The notes below the pieces were generated by a model. The model saw nothing but the letters and a program-made list of their open reading frames with translations. It was not told the origin of the DNA and searched no databases. A program made the translations under genes and the position numbers. Source: Riptortus pedestris (lineage: Eukaryota; Arthropoda; Insecta; Hemiptera; Alydidae). From it: 64,000 bases of DNA. Location of the stretch: the NCBI GenBank assembly GCA_019009955.1, contig CM032230.1, positions 5,383,501 to 5,447,500 of the forward strand. Direction: 5' to 3'. The stretch's first letter is position 1, and each line of letters begins with the position of its first letter. Of the stretch, positions 20,385 through 33,683 are shown piece after piece.

Positions 20385-22840
20385 AAAATAATAAAAAAAC
20401 ATTAGTTTCTGTAAGGGTGAATTTTGCCCAAAATGATAATTTTCATGTTCCACGGGTTAAAAAAATTCATTTGCCTTCTTCTTCCTTTTTTATTATTTCA
20501 GGGAAATGAAAAAAATACTATATGTACCTCTCATGGGGTAAATCATTTTGAAGAGAAAAATTTTGCATTTTCAAGGAATTTTGCCGATTCTGTGAAACTC
20601 ATCCATTATAAAAACCAACCATTTAAAATATCCTCATGCTTCAAATTCATCCAGAACATTCTCAGTATGATTACCACTTCATCAAAGAACTCTTACAATA
20701 CCCACTTTACACTTACTAAAAGTAATATCCAGAATATGAACAATCTGTTTACCTTGATAATTTTATTTATTGAAACATAGGACATTTGATCAATGCCTCA
20801 AATTCATAATGCATTCTTTTAAAAATCATATACCTCTATGGGATTGCTCATATATTCTATTTTTTAACTACAGATGATTTCCAAAACCACTACCTGTATT
20901 TCTAAATTCTTTTTTCTTTCCTAATACCTGAGAATAATTACCAAAGATCTCCACAATGGATTGTTGTATTTGTAATTTCTTATTTAATTGTAACTGGTTC
21001 CATAGCTTTATCTGTTTTTAATATTATTATTACTATCATCGAAATGTGACTTCAATCCAATCTTTGTATCATCATGTGACATCAATGCTCTTCAAGAATT
21101 GAGGCGCTATAGAGGATGCAAAACAAGCAGATAAATGTGAAAAATAGTTCATGATTTTTCATTTATTGACCTTCCCCCATTTCATATTCTATGTATTATT
21201 ATTTTACATAATTTTAATTTATTTTCATCTTGTTTTACCAAGATTATTTTCATAAATAATTGTTACCAATTTGTTTGTTCCAGATAATTGATACCTGTAT
21301 TTCATAGATAGCGAGTAAAGCCAAGAGTTATAATTTGTGAATTTAGAAGGATGTTCGAAACATTCTTAAGTAATAAAGACTTTGGCAAATGTTTTGAAAA
21401 GGTGTTTAGATGTACTGAGGAGAAATAAATGTTTTACTTTATAAAAATACCCATTGTAAAGTAAGATCACTGTAATTTGTGATTCACTTAGATCAAAGCA
21501 CTTTCAAATTTTCATAACATTAAATAGATTTCTATAATTTAATCAAAGAAACTTTAAATAATACCAACCTACTTAGCTGGTTGCTATTACAAAAAAGATT
21601 TCTGTAATAATTAAACTTACTTTGTTGATTTTTTTTTCTCTGCTAAAATAATGCCTTGCTTATTTCGGCTAATTCTGAGGAATGAAATATCCAAGTATTC
21701 TTTTCATTTCGCAATACTTTATTTACAAACCATTATTTAATTGTAATGCAAAAAAAAATTAACTGAAGTACCCTTTGTTTGTTTATAACTATTGTTATAT
21801 CAGAATTTTTATTTTAACATTTAAGGAATATAAATTCATCATATTTCAACTGTTTAGGCTATGTAAGGATGTTGGGGAAAATCCTGATGGAGCTTTCGGA
21901 TACCTTCTACCAATATGAGTAATTAATATCAAAAAACAAATAATTTGAATGGCAATTTTATTTTAATATACAGTAACTAGTTTTAAAAGTTTTTTAGAAT
22001 AAATTTGTGTTTTTTTTTTCGTATTCTAAAATTGATTTTATGTTACCAGAAATGGATGACTGAGAGTATAATTCCTAGACAAGATGCACTCATTTTGAAA
22101 TGGATGACTATATCTCATTGAATTCTGATACAGGTGGAAAGGATATTTGGGAGAATTTTCTTCTTCCTCTTTCTCAGGAAGCACTCAGTAAATAATAAAG
22201 TTCAATGTATAATAACATTATAATATATGTATAGAACCGGTATTTATTATTCTCATATATTAAATTTTGTTATTAATAAAAATGATGTTTCGAACAATGG
22301 TCGCTGAATTTCTTTTGAATAGTAGGTAAAACGACCCTGAGCAGGCAGAGGCAAATATAGCAACCAACTTATTGTTCATTATGATTGTCAATAAATCAAT
22401 TCAAAATGTGTCAAACTATGTTAAAAGGTGTATGGAGAAAAACTTGAGGGTAATTCTGGTCTATAAGGGGTTTACCAAATAAAGGTCTACCACCAGACTG
22501 CAAACAATACATCAGAATTTGATCAAATATGTTAGTCCTATTGTACTGTGTTATGGCTTTCATGAACGCAGATTCACTTTTTATGATATATTAAGCCAAA
22601 TATTTGTAATTTTTAGTTTTCTGCCTTCACAATAGACCCCCACTTCAACTCATCTGATATTTACAATAAACTGATAAATCATGAAATGTTATTCCCAAGT
22701 TAAATATCAAATACGGTTTTCAATGAACCTTTACTATGTGAGGATACATGTCTTAAGGGATTTTATGTCACTGATTCAAAAAATATGTTTGACCTATTAT
22801 ATACTTCATATTTAACCATCTCGTAAATCTTAAAGATCTT
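20385..22840. other. No gene recognised upstream of the visible GIPC exons
   Basis: Searched on the minus strand for the missing GIPC 5' exon (LAHGSPTG-type sequence) without success. A 118-codon open frame on the plus strand (20424-20780) has no family resemblance and low-complexity composition, and I do not call it. Confidence 0.4.
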
Positions 22841-22844
22841 ATTT

Positions 22845-23035
22845 GTTAATGACTGAAATCATACCAGGAAGAGAAGAGGGAGAATTCGAAAATTCAAAAC
22901 ATTTCGTTATTTGAGTTGGGTGAAAAAATGTTATAGAATCAATCTTATTTAACATTTAATGTTCTAAATTGTTGTGCTACACACATTTTTCTTTGTAACT
23001 CAAATATTATGCTAAATAGTTGAATTTTTAGGCCT
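22845..23035 (+). mobile_element. Family A, diverged interior fragment
   Basis: TTAATGACTGAAATCATACC, AATTCAAAACATTTCG, ATAGAATCAATCTTATT and AACTCAAATATTATGC follow the order of the family's second half. Confidence 0.55.
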
Positions 23036-23049
23036 CTGAGACACTGTGT

Positions 23050-23275
23050 ACCTCATCTTACATTTTACTTCATTAATACTGTTAAGGTCTTCCTTCGGGT
23101 ATTCACCGAGTCTGCATTTTAGTTTCCAACGTTTCGCTAGACATGCTTCTAGCTACCTCAGGGCTATCTCTGAGACTAGCGAAACGTTGGCAACTAAAAT
23201 GCAGACACGGTCAAGACCCGAAGACCTTAACAGTATTAATGACCAGGACCGTGGAAGTCTACGAGTTTATTTTAC
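23050..23275. repeat. Large imperfect palindrome, ~85-bp arms
   Basis: Left arm includes ACTGTTAAGGTCTTCC, TCTGCATTTTAGTT and CCAACGTTTCGCTAG; the right arm repeats these inverted. A diverged second copy of the same design is at 28610-28815. It is possibly the termini of a retroelement family arranged head to head. Confidence 0.8.
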
Positions 23276-23279
23276 TTCA

Positions 23280-26200
23280 TGTTTACATAAGCATCATCTC
23301 TAGTTGTGAGGTGAGATCATCAAAACATGTATTAAATCTATTTAGTTTATGCAGGTGGACTTTTTTCAGTATGAAAACAATATAGTTTCCATAGAAATTT
23401 TTAAGTGGGATAATTAGAATTTCTTATAATTTTCATTATCTCAAAAATACTTCAATATAATGGTTTTGTGGAGAGTACCATAAAATTCACATTTAATTAT
23501 GAGGTTTCAATTTGTATGAAGTAAAAATAATAAAATAAATGTAAGGCTAAAGTCATAAATGAATTCAGGAATAAATAAAACAATTTTTTTTTTTTTTTTA
23601 ATTTTATTTATCTTGGTATATTTACACAAGTTTGAGAAATGAAGAATTTTTGTACAATAGATTGCTCTTATAAAAGAAGAAAATAAAAACGATAAAAAGC
23701 TACTTACGAACAGATTATCCACAATGAGGAAATACAGATTTCAGGTACCAACTTATTGGGATGTAGAGAATACCAAAGCTCTTGCACACAAAGAAAGCTA
23801 ATCTGCATTTTGAATCTTATTTTTCTACACTCAAAACACTCTTGAAACTAAGCCAAAGGATTTGGTATTGCCAAATAGGCTCATTTAGATCATTTAATGG
23901 CATAAAATTCAGTGAAAATCTTGACCGTCAGTGAGTGCCAAATGTACAAGCACTAGGTTTGACAGTGACTAATCTCGCAACCATAACTTGTATGTACTTT
24001 ATTATCTAAACAGAGGAGATAAACCTTTCTAGCTTGTTAGGGGAGTCCCAAAAAGTTTAGAGTACAACAGGCAAATTCTTTTTTCAAAAAATTAAAAAAA
24101 AAAAAAAAAATGATTGATATATGACTGAATGATCCATCCTTTTATTTCATAGTTTTTGAATCCTGTGTCTTACAAGGTAATTAAATTTGGACTTAGAAGC
24201 ATTAAAAATGACTGCAATCAGAAAAAGTAAATAATCAGCATATTTTTGAAAACTAATTAGTTAACTTGACTTTATTCTGGTAGCAACATTTATAATCAAT
24301 TATAAGCCTACAAAAAGTAGCTATCAACATAAAGAAATTTTATTTATTTATTTGAAAAATTACATGATGTTATGTAATTTGAATGATTACATCTTTGGCA
24401 AATGGCGTTTCATAGAAATCTGATTTAATAGTGTTAAAAGATTGAATGTAAAAATTCAATTTTTGGATTTGATACAATAAATGAATGTATATATACTAGA
24501 ATTTGGCTGCCAAGGTTGAAATGAGCCCCTCAATGGGTTACCGGTCAGCTAAGAGTTAAAAAAAATTGATAAATATCCAAAATCCAGATTAACCTTTTCT
24601 CCCCCTGAAAAACCATCTAATTTAAAAGTAATGCTCAGTGAAACTTAATACTAGGGGGAAAAATACCTAATAACAATAGCCAACTTATTGTCAATGATAT
24701 AATTTTTTTATTAACCTATTACATAAAAGATTGGATTTAATTTCCTCAATGTGGAAATCCGAAAAGTACTCTATACATAAAAAGATATATTTACATGAGC
24801 TAACCTCTACAAACTTCACAATATATATATACATACTAATGTTGAAGCAAATACCCTTAAATATAATATTTCTTCCTTTTTTTTTTTGTTGAGATTTAAC
24901 TACTTCTATATAAACTCTTTAATATGTAGGCCTGCAGCATTAAAATTTCTCTGTCGATTTATGCCGAATAATATACAAAAATACTGATAACAATTATCGT
25001 ACTCATTTTAATAAGTAAGGATATAATCATTTTTGTTAATGCAATATATATATATTTCTTTTTGTCAGTTTTACTTATGTGTACGTACATGCGATGTAGA
25101 TGGAATTTGTGAGAGATGTGCATAAAAGCTAATTGTGATTCGTATATATTTTTAAATTGCAGGCCATGTCTTTAAAGTAACATGTTACATTTTTTTATTA
25201 TAAATATATAATTGGCAAGACTTGAAGTTCGTTAAGGCTTAAACTACTTAAAAATTGAAACCGAAATCTGAAAGTATTTATTCTAACATTTTGAAACAGA
25301 AAATAATTTCAAATATGATATGGATGACGTATATAATTTGGCAGAGAATATAATTAAAAATATGCAATAAAAATTAAACAAATATAAGATTTTCATGAAT
25401 CTATGATCATGTTTTCACATGGTTTAGCAATATTATATAAATAAAACATAGTAGTGAACAAATATTTTTCAGTTAATAATGAAATATAGAACACATTTTT
25501 TTCTGGAAACACTTGAAATATTGTAGACATTTCATTGAAGGTAACTGTTTTGGCAAATGAATGTCTAGTTTAACTCCTTTTAATGAACTGTAATATTCAG
25601 AATCATTTCATAATACCCATAATGGGAATAGCAATGGAGTGTATCAGATCTTTGAATTCAAATAATTGTCTATAAAAGCTAGTTTTTTATTATTATCATA
25701 AACAATATCTATCCAGCATGAGTTACAGTCCGAAATTATTATAACTATTGGGAATCATTATAGCGATTGATCGGCTTATAAAATTGACTATTCGTTTGGC
25801 TAAAAGGATCAGCACAAGAACAAACATCACAAGTTTAAATAAAAATTTTGGAGACACCACCACAAATAAATTGGTTTTCCATTTTCGGAGACTCTACCTT
25901 ATTTTGAGTGCACAGAGTATTTTGCTTGTCCTCTGGTGTGCAAAGCCTTCACCGCATAGATGCTCCATCTAATTTGCTTTAAAAAATAAAAACTAGGCAG
26001 GAAAAATTCCAGATACCAATTTCATCTCACTAATAAATATAAATATGTTCAATAGTCAAAATTCAACTATTCTTCACTTATTATACAATAAGTTAATATT
26101 TTACAAAAACAAAAATAAAGAAATGAAAATTTGATCCAAGATCGTTATAAAAATTACAAAACCAATTAATCCGGTACATTAATAATGACAAATATAATTG

Positions 26201-28600
26201 CCTAAATATCACAGAATATTTTTGGATAAATAAAATATTACTCAAAATATTAATGGGACTATAATGAAGAGAAAATTTACTTTAAATAAATGTATTTATA
26301 TTGACCATGAGATTGGAAAATGAAACATTAATTGTTACTATTACAGAAAGACTAGATTTGAATCAGGCTCAAAATAATTTTGAAGATTGTTGAATATTGG
26401 CTAAGTACTCAATCAAAATGAAAGGTTACTAATTTAATTATTTTTTGTTCTAAGGACTCAGATGGGTCTCTCGAGCTCAGTGCTGTACCATTTATGATAC
26501 AGGCAAGAAAAACCCTTTGGATTTTTGACAGAATTTGCTCGGAGTGTTTTTTTTTTTTTTTTTTTGTACTAGTTGGTATTCGTACCTGTAACTAAGTTGG
26601 TTAGATACTGCGCTGGATCTCCATGAGTTTTAACAGATGAGAAAATTTTGTCTTTCAATGAAAAACAATTACATTATTAATTATTGGTATATCATAAAGT
26701 GGTTTACTCCCCCCCAAACTTATAGAATAGTACAGCCGAGTTCATATGGCATTGTGCTTACAGTGGCACCATCCTCAAGTCTGTTGTTTGTTACACTAGC
26801 TAGTCCCTTTAAATCTCCTGTATTCACATAGTCCTTTGCTCAGCTATTAGCTGTTACCTTCATTTTTGAGACACAGAAAAACAAAATCCCTTAAATGAAG
26901 ATAACAACTGAAAATTCCAAGGGACTATCCAGTACAACTAATGACAGGCTTGAAGATGTGCCACCACACCGAAAGCACAATGACACATGTACTTGACAGT
27001 TAGCTAATAATGACGGCATCTACTGACAAGCATGGAAATAGTATTATTTCTGGAAATATATCCTTATATATCGGGACTGTCAGAGCTGAAATAAAATCTT
27101 TCATTACCGAATACCTGACAATCTTCAAAAAACTTTTACTAATTTCTTGAATCTCCAGGCTGGTGTGGATCGATGAATACATACATGGTTGGAAAAAATG
27201 TCAACACCTCTACTAGATTTGACTCCTTATTTCAGAGCTAGTTAAAATAAGTTACATCTGGTGGAGTTGACCTCAATATTATATATACTCATTCTTCAAC
27301 AGCATAATATGAAGTACATAGAAGTCAGTGATTTTCTCCAATGGTTTATATTAGAAGCAAATAAGCCAAGTCAATTAATACAGAGCACCACCCTAGAAAA
27401 GCAGGAGTGGTGGTGTGTATGTGAACTTTTATTTGTAGTTCAAGATTCATAAATAATGTAGGATCGCATTCAAACAAAAAGACAGAAATAGCAAAAAAAA
27501 TAATGTATCTTATCACATACTAAGGAACAATGAAATGCAATTCAGTAAAACAAAAAAAGAAAATTACATTTTTATGTTTAAAACAATGCTTCAAATGGCT
27601 TACATTCATTTGTAGGTACCACATTTTTTATTAAATAGAAGATATAACGCAATGTGCCATTTTATAATAACAAAATCATGAGGCATATAAAACACAATTG
27701 ACATTGGCCAACATTTTCATTGAATGGTCACATTGTTCGGCTCAGGCTTGCCTTCTTTGGCTACATGGAGAACACAGAATATTTATACTCGAATGACATT
27801 CAACAGGGATTGATATACTGAATGTAATAAAACTGATACAATTAAATTATTCCTTAAGGTTTAAGTCCAATCGTATGCCGCACAAGATTATTGGAGTATA
27901 TAACATATTTTTTTCCGAACCGAATTCCGTAAATCCGAACAAAGCTGAAATGTTGATTCCCATTTCAATTATTGGCAAATGACAATCACTTTTAATTACT
28001 TTTTTAATGTTGACACGTTCTGTCCACCAAAAGCTTTGAATTATTAACAAACTACAGACATTAAGAATGCTAAGGATAATCTGGAGGAAGTTGACACTAG
28101 TTCTAAAAAGATAATCTAGTATATAGATTAGTCAGGAATCAGTTACAGGAAATACTCAACAGATCAAAATGATGAGTACATTTTTGATGATTATAGTTTC
28201 AAACAAATTCGACATAACCCTCATTTTATTCAAATTTTTGTTTCTCCACACCATTGTCCATTGTAAGGAACATAAATTGGAAAATTTTAAAGAAGATATC
28301 AGATGTATTATTTCCAGCTCAGTCTTATACAGAGTTTGTTCATTGTTGTAGCTCTGAAGAAGGATACGACACCAAAGGTTTCTGAAATTGTCCACATAAA
28401 AAATGATATCTTTGATCGATTGAGTACTTATTGCAGATGATGCAAGACTATCCTCTACATTAATTAATGCTAAAGATGTTCGTGAAAATAGCTCAAAACA
28501 TAGGAACGACGTAACTAAAAATTAAACTCGGCCCCAGGCTCTCATTGGCAACCATACTTCTCAGTGTGGCACTCTCTTCTGAGCAGAAAATAGCAAAATA
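23280..28600. other. 5.3 kb with no recognised gene or repeat copy
   Basis: AT-rich and largely free of the repeat families that crowd the rest of the window. There are A/T homopolymers near 23585, 24093 and 26550. Frames are short and without family resemblance. The missing GIPC exon could hide here, but I see no support. Confidence 0.4.
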
Positions 28601-28609
28601 AAAATAATT

Positions 28610-28815
28610 TCAAGGTCTTCTGGTGTTGCTCATGTCATGTTATTTTGTAACGACATTTTGTTAAAGATGTTGCTACCTTCTTCAGAGTATCTCAACAAAG
28701 GAGCCCTATTTTTCTGTTCGAAAAAGCTAGCAGCACGATTCGCAAAACATTACTACTAAATACCATGACACGATCAATACCAGAAGACCTCAATAATCAT
28801 AACATGGACCACGCG
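28610..28815. repeat. Diverged palindrome, second copy of the 23050 repeat
   Basis: AAGGTCTTCTGGTGTTGC on the left and CAGAAGACCTCAATAAT on the right, with matching interior blocks in inverted order. More decayed than the 23050 copy. Confidence 0.6.
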
Positions 28816-29019
28816 TCTAAGAAAAATTAAACCACATTTTAATTTACTATTATTCATTAAACGGCTGTTTAACCAACATCATATAATTTGGAAGCTAATA
28901 CTTAGCCTATAGCAGGCAACTCAATCATAACTTATGGAAATTAACATCGACCAAAATTTTGTTGTTCTTTTAATTTATTTTTTTGGCCTTCTATTTATTA
29001 TTAGATTTGACATTCATTT

Positions 29020-29080
29020 CGCACACCTTAAGCTAATAATGACTGATTATCAAAAGTTACCACCCTTTCCTAACAAGGAC
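29020..29080 (-). mobile_element. SINE fragment
   Basis: GTTACCACCCTTTCCTAACA is the reverse of the family's GGTGGTAACC body; heavily decayed. Confidence 0.4.
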
Positions 29081-29084
29081 TCCA

Positions 29085-30300
29085 ACAACCCTAAGTTCAG
29101 CTCTCCTTAACTCGGAAGATGGCATGTCGAATGAAAGAAGCGACTTTCTCTGTATAAAAAAAAATAAAAAAAAAATTATAAAAAAAAGTAACATTCTATA
29201 TATCTAATACAAGTTTAGCACAGCCTCATATTGAGAGTTCTACTTCCAACACATCTCAACTTACAATGACACCAACAAATTTACAAAATTGTTTTCATTG
29301 AAAAGGTATTTTAAAACTGAATTATCAAATTTTAACCATATTTTCATTAAGTTCATCTTATTCTTGTTAAATGCCATCAAACATTATAATCAAAAACTAA
29401 TAAATAATAATATTATTATTCAATTCCTATTAGAAATGCTTTTTTTAAAAAGAAAACTCTTGAGGGATAAATGTTGCAATGAATAGTTTAGACACATTTT
29501 TAACACTGTGCTAAAAAGCATAAATGTAATTGTGAGGGAATTCCAGGCGAGCTCTTCCGACTTTCGTTTTACCGATAACTATTAATAAGCAATAATGCAA
29601 ATAAAATTTGACAAATTTATCATTATTGTTACACATTTTGGAAAATCAAGACTTGCTGAGGCACATGAAAATAAAACACTGTAGCCAATACTTGTCATAA
29701 AAATGATATGCTGATCATATTTGTAAATTGAGATCCCCTTTAAGCAGTGATAACACAAAAGGGCAAGTTTTTCTCAATAAAAGGTCTTTAGTTAAGTAAT
29801 TAAACTGACATTTCATTTCAAGCACCACTTTATACTTCCAAGCACCTCAGTAGAAGGGGAATATCATATCATTTAGTGAATAAAATGTTACATATACAAC
29901 AATCAGGCCTAAATCTGATACAACTTTTTAAAAAATTCTGAACAGGTAACTAAATGATCATGATAACATTCTGCTACACTGTAAAGCAATATTTATATAT
30001 TCAAAAGCTATTTAATAATAACAGAGGATATGCTAAATGATGAATACAAATAAATTAATCCAGAAAAGGGGAATTGCCATAAAACATATAGTTATCATTT
30101 CAAAGAAAATAGAAATGTTCAACCATACAAAAATAATTGTCTATATAATAAAATGAATATCTTACAAGTCTTAAATCCTACAGAGATTAGCAATAAAAAC
30201 AGTTTAAGCAATGATATGCTAATGATCAAGAATATGCCAATGATTGATTACCTTCAGATATGGTTAAGCCTTAATGAACTTCAGTTTTAGCGTTATCTAA
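29085..30300 (-). other. Presumed 3' flank and 3' UTR of ari-2
   Basis: No other feature. On the minus strand an ATTAAA is found near 30014 and could end the ari-2 transcript about 300 nt after its stop codon. Confidence 0.35.
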
Positions 30301-30310
30301 AAAATAAAGA

Positions 30311-31738
30311 TCATACATCGAGGAAATCCTTCAAAAGGGTGGTGCGCCTCTTCTCTGCTATATCAATCTGATTTTCCAAATCACCACGATCAGTTGTCTC
30401 AGCACGTTCTATTTTCCAAGAGAGGTTTTCTATTTCTGCTTCAAGCTGAGCTTGTTGATATTCAAATAGCTCCTTACGCGGCCCTGGCTCCATGTAATAA
30501 GCAAATGGATAAGTGTATTGGAGAGTGTACCTACATTTAGCAAGAAGCCCTGCAGCGTCGACCAAATACTGCCAATCTATCCATGTTCCTGATGAATTCA
30601 TTACTTTAGCATTGATTCTCCGCTTAATCTTCTCTAATGTTTCCGCTTCTAATTTCAAGCTTTTCGAATGATTTTCCCAGCGTTCGTAGTAATGTAAATA
30701 TTTCTTCAAGGCTTCACGAGCCTGAGCGTGTACAGATTCATTGACAATATTAGGGTTTTCTTTGTAGCGGGAACATTCGTAATATTCCGACCCGTGAGAT
30801 TTCCAGTCTCCTAAGCACATCCAACAGAAGTCATGCTTACAGTTATAGCACTGCATATGATTACAACCACCATTTTTTTCTATACATATATGGCAACGAG
30901 GACAATCTTTAGTATGAGCTGAAATATAGTTAGCAGTTTCTGAATCATCGGCACACTTTGTAAGCCACTTCTTAATAGTAACACAGTCGGTTGGGGCATG
31001 ATATTCCATTCCACACTTAAAACAAAAGGTTGTCTTACAACGATCACAGATGGTTCTCTTAGCTTTCGGCTCTTTGGAACGAAAAATGACAGTACAATTA
31101 GGGCCGGGACAAAATCTGAGTTCTGGGTGGGATTTTACATAATCTCTAAATGCAAATTTTTGATATCGTTCTCTCAAAGCGAATCTACTGAGAAGTGAAA
31201 GAACAAAGTCTTCTGGAGCTAAAAGGCCGCATTCTTGGGCCATGCAACTTATACCTGTGCTGACGCCTTGTGTTATTTGTACTTCGAAGTGAGTAGACCA
31301 GCATTCATTGCAGAAGAGATGATTACAAGCGAGATGACTAAATTTGTCTGGCGGGCTAGGAACTAAGCAAACAGGGCATCTCCACCTACTCCCAACACAC
31401 TCTAAACTTTGAGGGGCTGATTTACTTGCCATCATTAAGTACTGTATCCATTCATTGTTCTTATAGGCTAATGCAGATGGAAGAACTACCCACTCATTAG
31501 TGTGTAATATCACTTTTGCCAAGGATGGAGAAATGCCAAGATTATTACTTAAAGCTTCAACTGATTCATTTAACTGTCGCTCAACTTCAGCATCAGAAAG
31601 ACACTCAAAAGCAAAATATTCCGGGTCTTGTACATTTTGATTACTTTCTTCTATTTCACATTCGTCCATATTATAGTATTCGTCATAGCCACACTCCTCA
31701 TCCGAACAGTACATGCTTGAATCTTCTTCTCCTGACAT
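30311..31738 (-). CDS. ari-2: Ariadne-2 type RBR E3 ubiquitin ligase, single exon, 475 aa
   Basis: Cytoplasmic RBR ubiquitin ligase: RING1 binds a ubiquitin-charged E2 and ubiquitin is passed through a RING2 cysteine to the substrate. The vertebrate orthologue ARIH2 works with neddylated cullin-5 ligases. Seen in the protein: an acidic N-terminus (about 1-40); a UBA-like segment (about 47-90); RING1 with C121, C124, C138, H140, C143, C146, C165, C170; IBR with C210, C215, C231, C234, C239, C242, H247, C252; RING2 starting at C279/C282 with the catalytic cysteine C292 in the motif GGCNHMQC; and a helical Ariadne domain (about 330-475) containing GTWIDWQYL and ending LLKDFLDV. Length matches ARIH2 (about 490 aa). 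The ATG is preceded by AAA and starts the acidic leader expected for the family. There is no intron and no frameshift. ARIH1 is less likely because the RING2 and Ariadne-domain wording is closest to ARIH2. Identification is firm. Confidence 0.97.
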   Translation of the reverse strand: MSGEEDSSMYCSDEECGYDEYYNMDECEIEESNQNVQDPEYFAFECLSDAEVERQLNESVEALSNNLGISPSLAKVILHTNEWVVLPSALAYKNNEWIQYLMMASKSAPQSLECVGSRWRCPVCLVPSPPDKFSHLACNHLFCNECWSTHFEVQITQGVSTGISCMAQECGLLAPEDFVLSLLSRFALRERYQKFAFRDYVKSHPELRFCPGPNCTVIFRSKEPKAKRTICDRCKTTFCFKCGMEYHAPTDCVTIKKWLTKCADDSETANYISAHTKDCPRCHICIEKNGGCNHMQCYNCKHDFCWMCLGDWKSHGSEYYECSRYKENPNIVNESVHAQAREALKKYLHYYERWENHSKSLKLEAETLEKIKRRINAKVMNSSGTWIDWQYLVDAAGLLAKCRYTLQYTYPFAYYMEPGPRKELFEYQQAQLEAEIENLSWKIERAETTDRGDLENQIDIAEKRRTTLLKDFLDV

Positions 31739-32570
31739 TTTGAGGCCTTTTATAAAATTAAACTAATGCTATCCAGAGTTTTTCAAAATGTCTCTAAAAT
31801 ATGATTTACTCGCTTCAATTTTGCAGATTTGAAAGCTTCTTACCATTGTTTAACTGTACTGCGTCAAACAATGGACTTTTAGGTTACTGCTCTTCCCCGC
31901 TGAATAAACAGTCATTACACGCACATCACTTATGTAAAAAATAGAACGCAAACGAACAAATGCACAAAATCCAAGTAGTTTTGTTAAAATATAAGTTTTA
32001 TGTGAGAATGTAGCAAGCACGTAGAGGACTGTAACCTATAACAATAAACAAAGTGTAGAACGTTCAACCAGCTGGAACTGACAGTCACTGCCAGTTCGAT
32101 CGCTTGCATAACCTTCTACCTCTCTCATAAATACAATTGAAAGTAAAAATTCCTAAGATTTTCTTTTGCATTTTGATTTCAATTACTTTTAATTTTTTTT
32201 TTCAGATTATTTACCAATGACTAAAGTAAGTTAATATTATTTTAAAAAAGAATCATTTAAATGTTTGTTGAGATAATGAACTCATTTGGCCGTTTTCTTA
32301 TCTCACACTTTGACAGTTGTTATGGCTTTTAATAGCTTAAAGCCATAAAATATAGTTATTAAACCTTGGCAGTTCTTATTTCCTTTCTTGTTACATTTAA
32401 TACGCAATGAGCAATAGAATTATTTCAATTTCAATTGTAATAATAATTACAATAGGGTGTTTTTGATATGATTTTTTTCCCACTCCCAGTAAGAGCACCC
32501 AAACTATTGCAATTAGTAAATCTGGCTATTACGTATTTCCTCTTCATAGTAACCCTATGTTGAGGGAATT
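31739..32570 (-). promoter_or_regulatory. 5' flank of ari-2, presumed promoter region
   Basis: Not repetitive and somewhat richer in GC around 32040-32125. No clear TATA box in a convincing position. Extent and start site are inferred only from the neighbouring gene. Confidence 0.3.
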
Positions 32571-32572
32571 TT

Positions 32573-32697
32573 AGCAGATTTCCCCTAAGGGGAATCATCT
32601 ATTTCCCGAGTCGAACTCATGACGCGATTTTCGAAATGTTTCTTCTAATCTCCATCCATCCTACCCATGAGATGACGAAAATGAGGTCAGTTAAAAA

Positions 32698-32750
<53 letters not shown>
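32573..32750 (+). mobile_element. Family A, first half ending in (AT)n
   Basis: AGCAGATTTCCCCTAAGGGG hairpin end, then the ATCCTACCCATGAGATGACG segment and an (AT)n tract (32701-32750) at which the next copy begins. Confidence 0.8.
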
Positions 32751-32752
<2 letters not shown>

Positions 32753-32754
<2 letters not shown>

Positions 32755-32875
32755 CAGATTTCTCTTAAGGGAAATCAGCTATTGAGGTCGTACTCATGAC
32801 GCGATTTTCGAAACATTTCTTCAAATGTCCATCGATCCTACCCAGGAGATGACGAAAATGAGGTCCGTTCAAAAC

Positions 32876-32972
<97 letters not shown>

Positions 32973-33454
32973 CTGTTAACACTAGCGGCCGCAATTTTTG
33001 TTTAATCGTCACCAAACTCGGTATTTAATCGTAAAAAGTTCGTTAACGGCTGAAATCGGACCAGTGGGAGGGGGGGGGCTTAGAGGGGGGATTTTCGACA
33101 TTTCGAAATATCTCCGTTACTATACGTCGGATCGAAAAATTGTATAGAACCAATCGTATTGCAAATTAAATTTACTATAAATATTGTTATATACATTTAT
33201 TCTCTATCTTGAATATTAACCGAGATATTAGCATTTTTATAAGTATAACGGGCGAGGTATGGTTCCCGCCAAAAGCTAGTTCGGCCGTGTCTGTAACTGA
33301 TCTTCACTCGTATGGAGATTTCTCTATTGTATAACTTCACGTGGGAAATCTGCTTAGTTTACGCAGCCCCTGCGTGACGAACTTTATTAAGTTTTGAGAT
33401 AAATGCAAACACGTGGGAAATGTCCTTAGTTAGCGCAGCCCCTGCGTGACGGAC
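32753..33454 (+). mobile_element. Family A, complete copy with doubled terminal segment
   Basis: AGCAGATTTCTCTTAAGGG start, (AT)n at 32877-32968 with two CA/TG interruptions, G-rich run and terminus. The end (cacgtgggaaatctgcttag ... gcgtgacg) occurs twice, at about 33350-33382 and 33410-33454. Confidence 0.85.
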
Positions 33455-33683
33455 TTTTTATTTTTAGCACATCCTATGCGTATGTGCATTTTGTCAAAAC
33501 GTTTAACAATTTTTTATATAATAATACTATATATACCTATTAAAAATGGAAATAAGATTATGAAAATTAAACTTGACTAAATAAAACAAAAAACATTAAA
33601 TAGAACAATTCAGGAATACAATTAAATAACCAATAAAAAAAATTACATACTATTAATATAATATTATTTTTTCCTCTCTCAGC

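Noticed and set aside
20424..20780. 118-codon open frame with an acceptor-like TTTATTATTTCAG inside
   Set aside because: No domain resemblance, composition matches AT-rich background, and the frame runs across the presumed splice site. It may be chance.
26570..26630. tRNA-like TAAGTTGGTTAGATACTGCG
   Set aside because: It resembles a D arm, but no B box or T arm follows at the right distance.
30998..31743. Open frames on the plus strand over ari-2
   Set aside because: Antisense shadows of a well-identified conserved gene.
20385..32570. Missing 5' exon of GIPC
   Set aside because: I looked on the minus strand for codons of the LAHGSPTG block and a phase-0 donor and found none convincing, so no exon is called.
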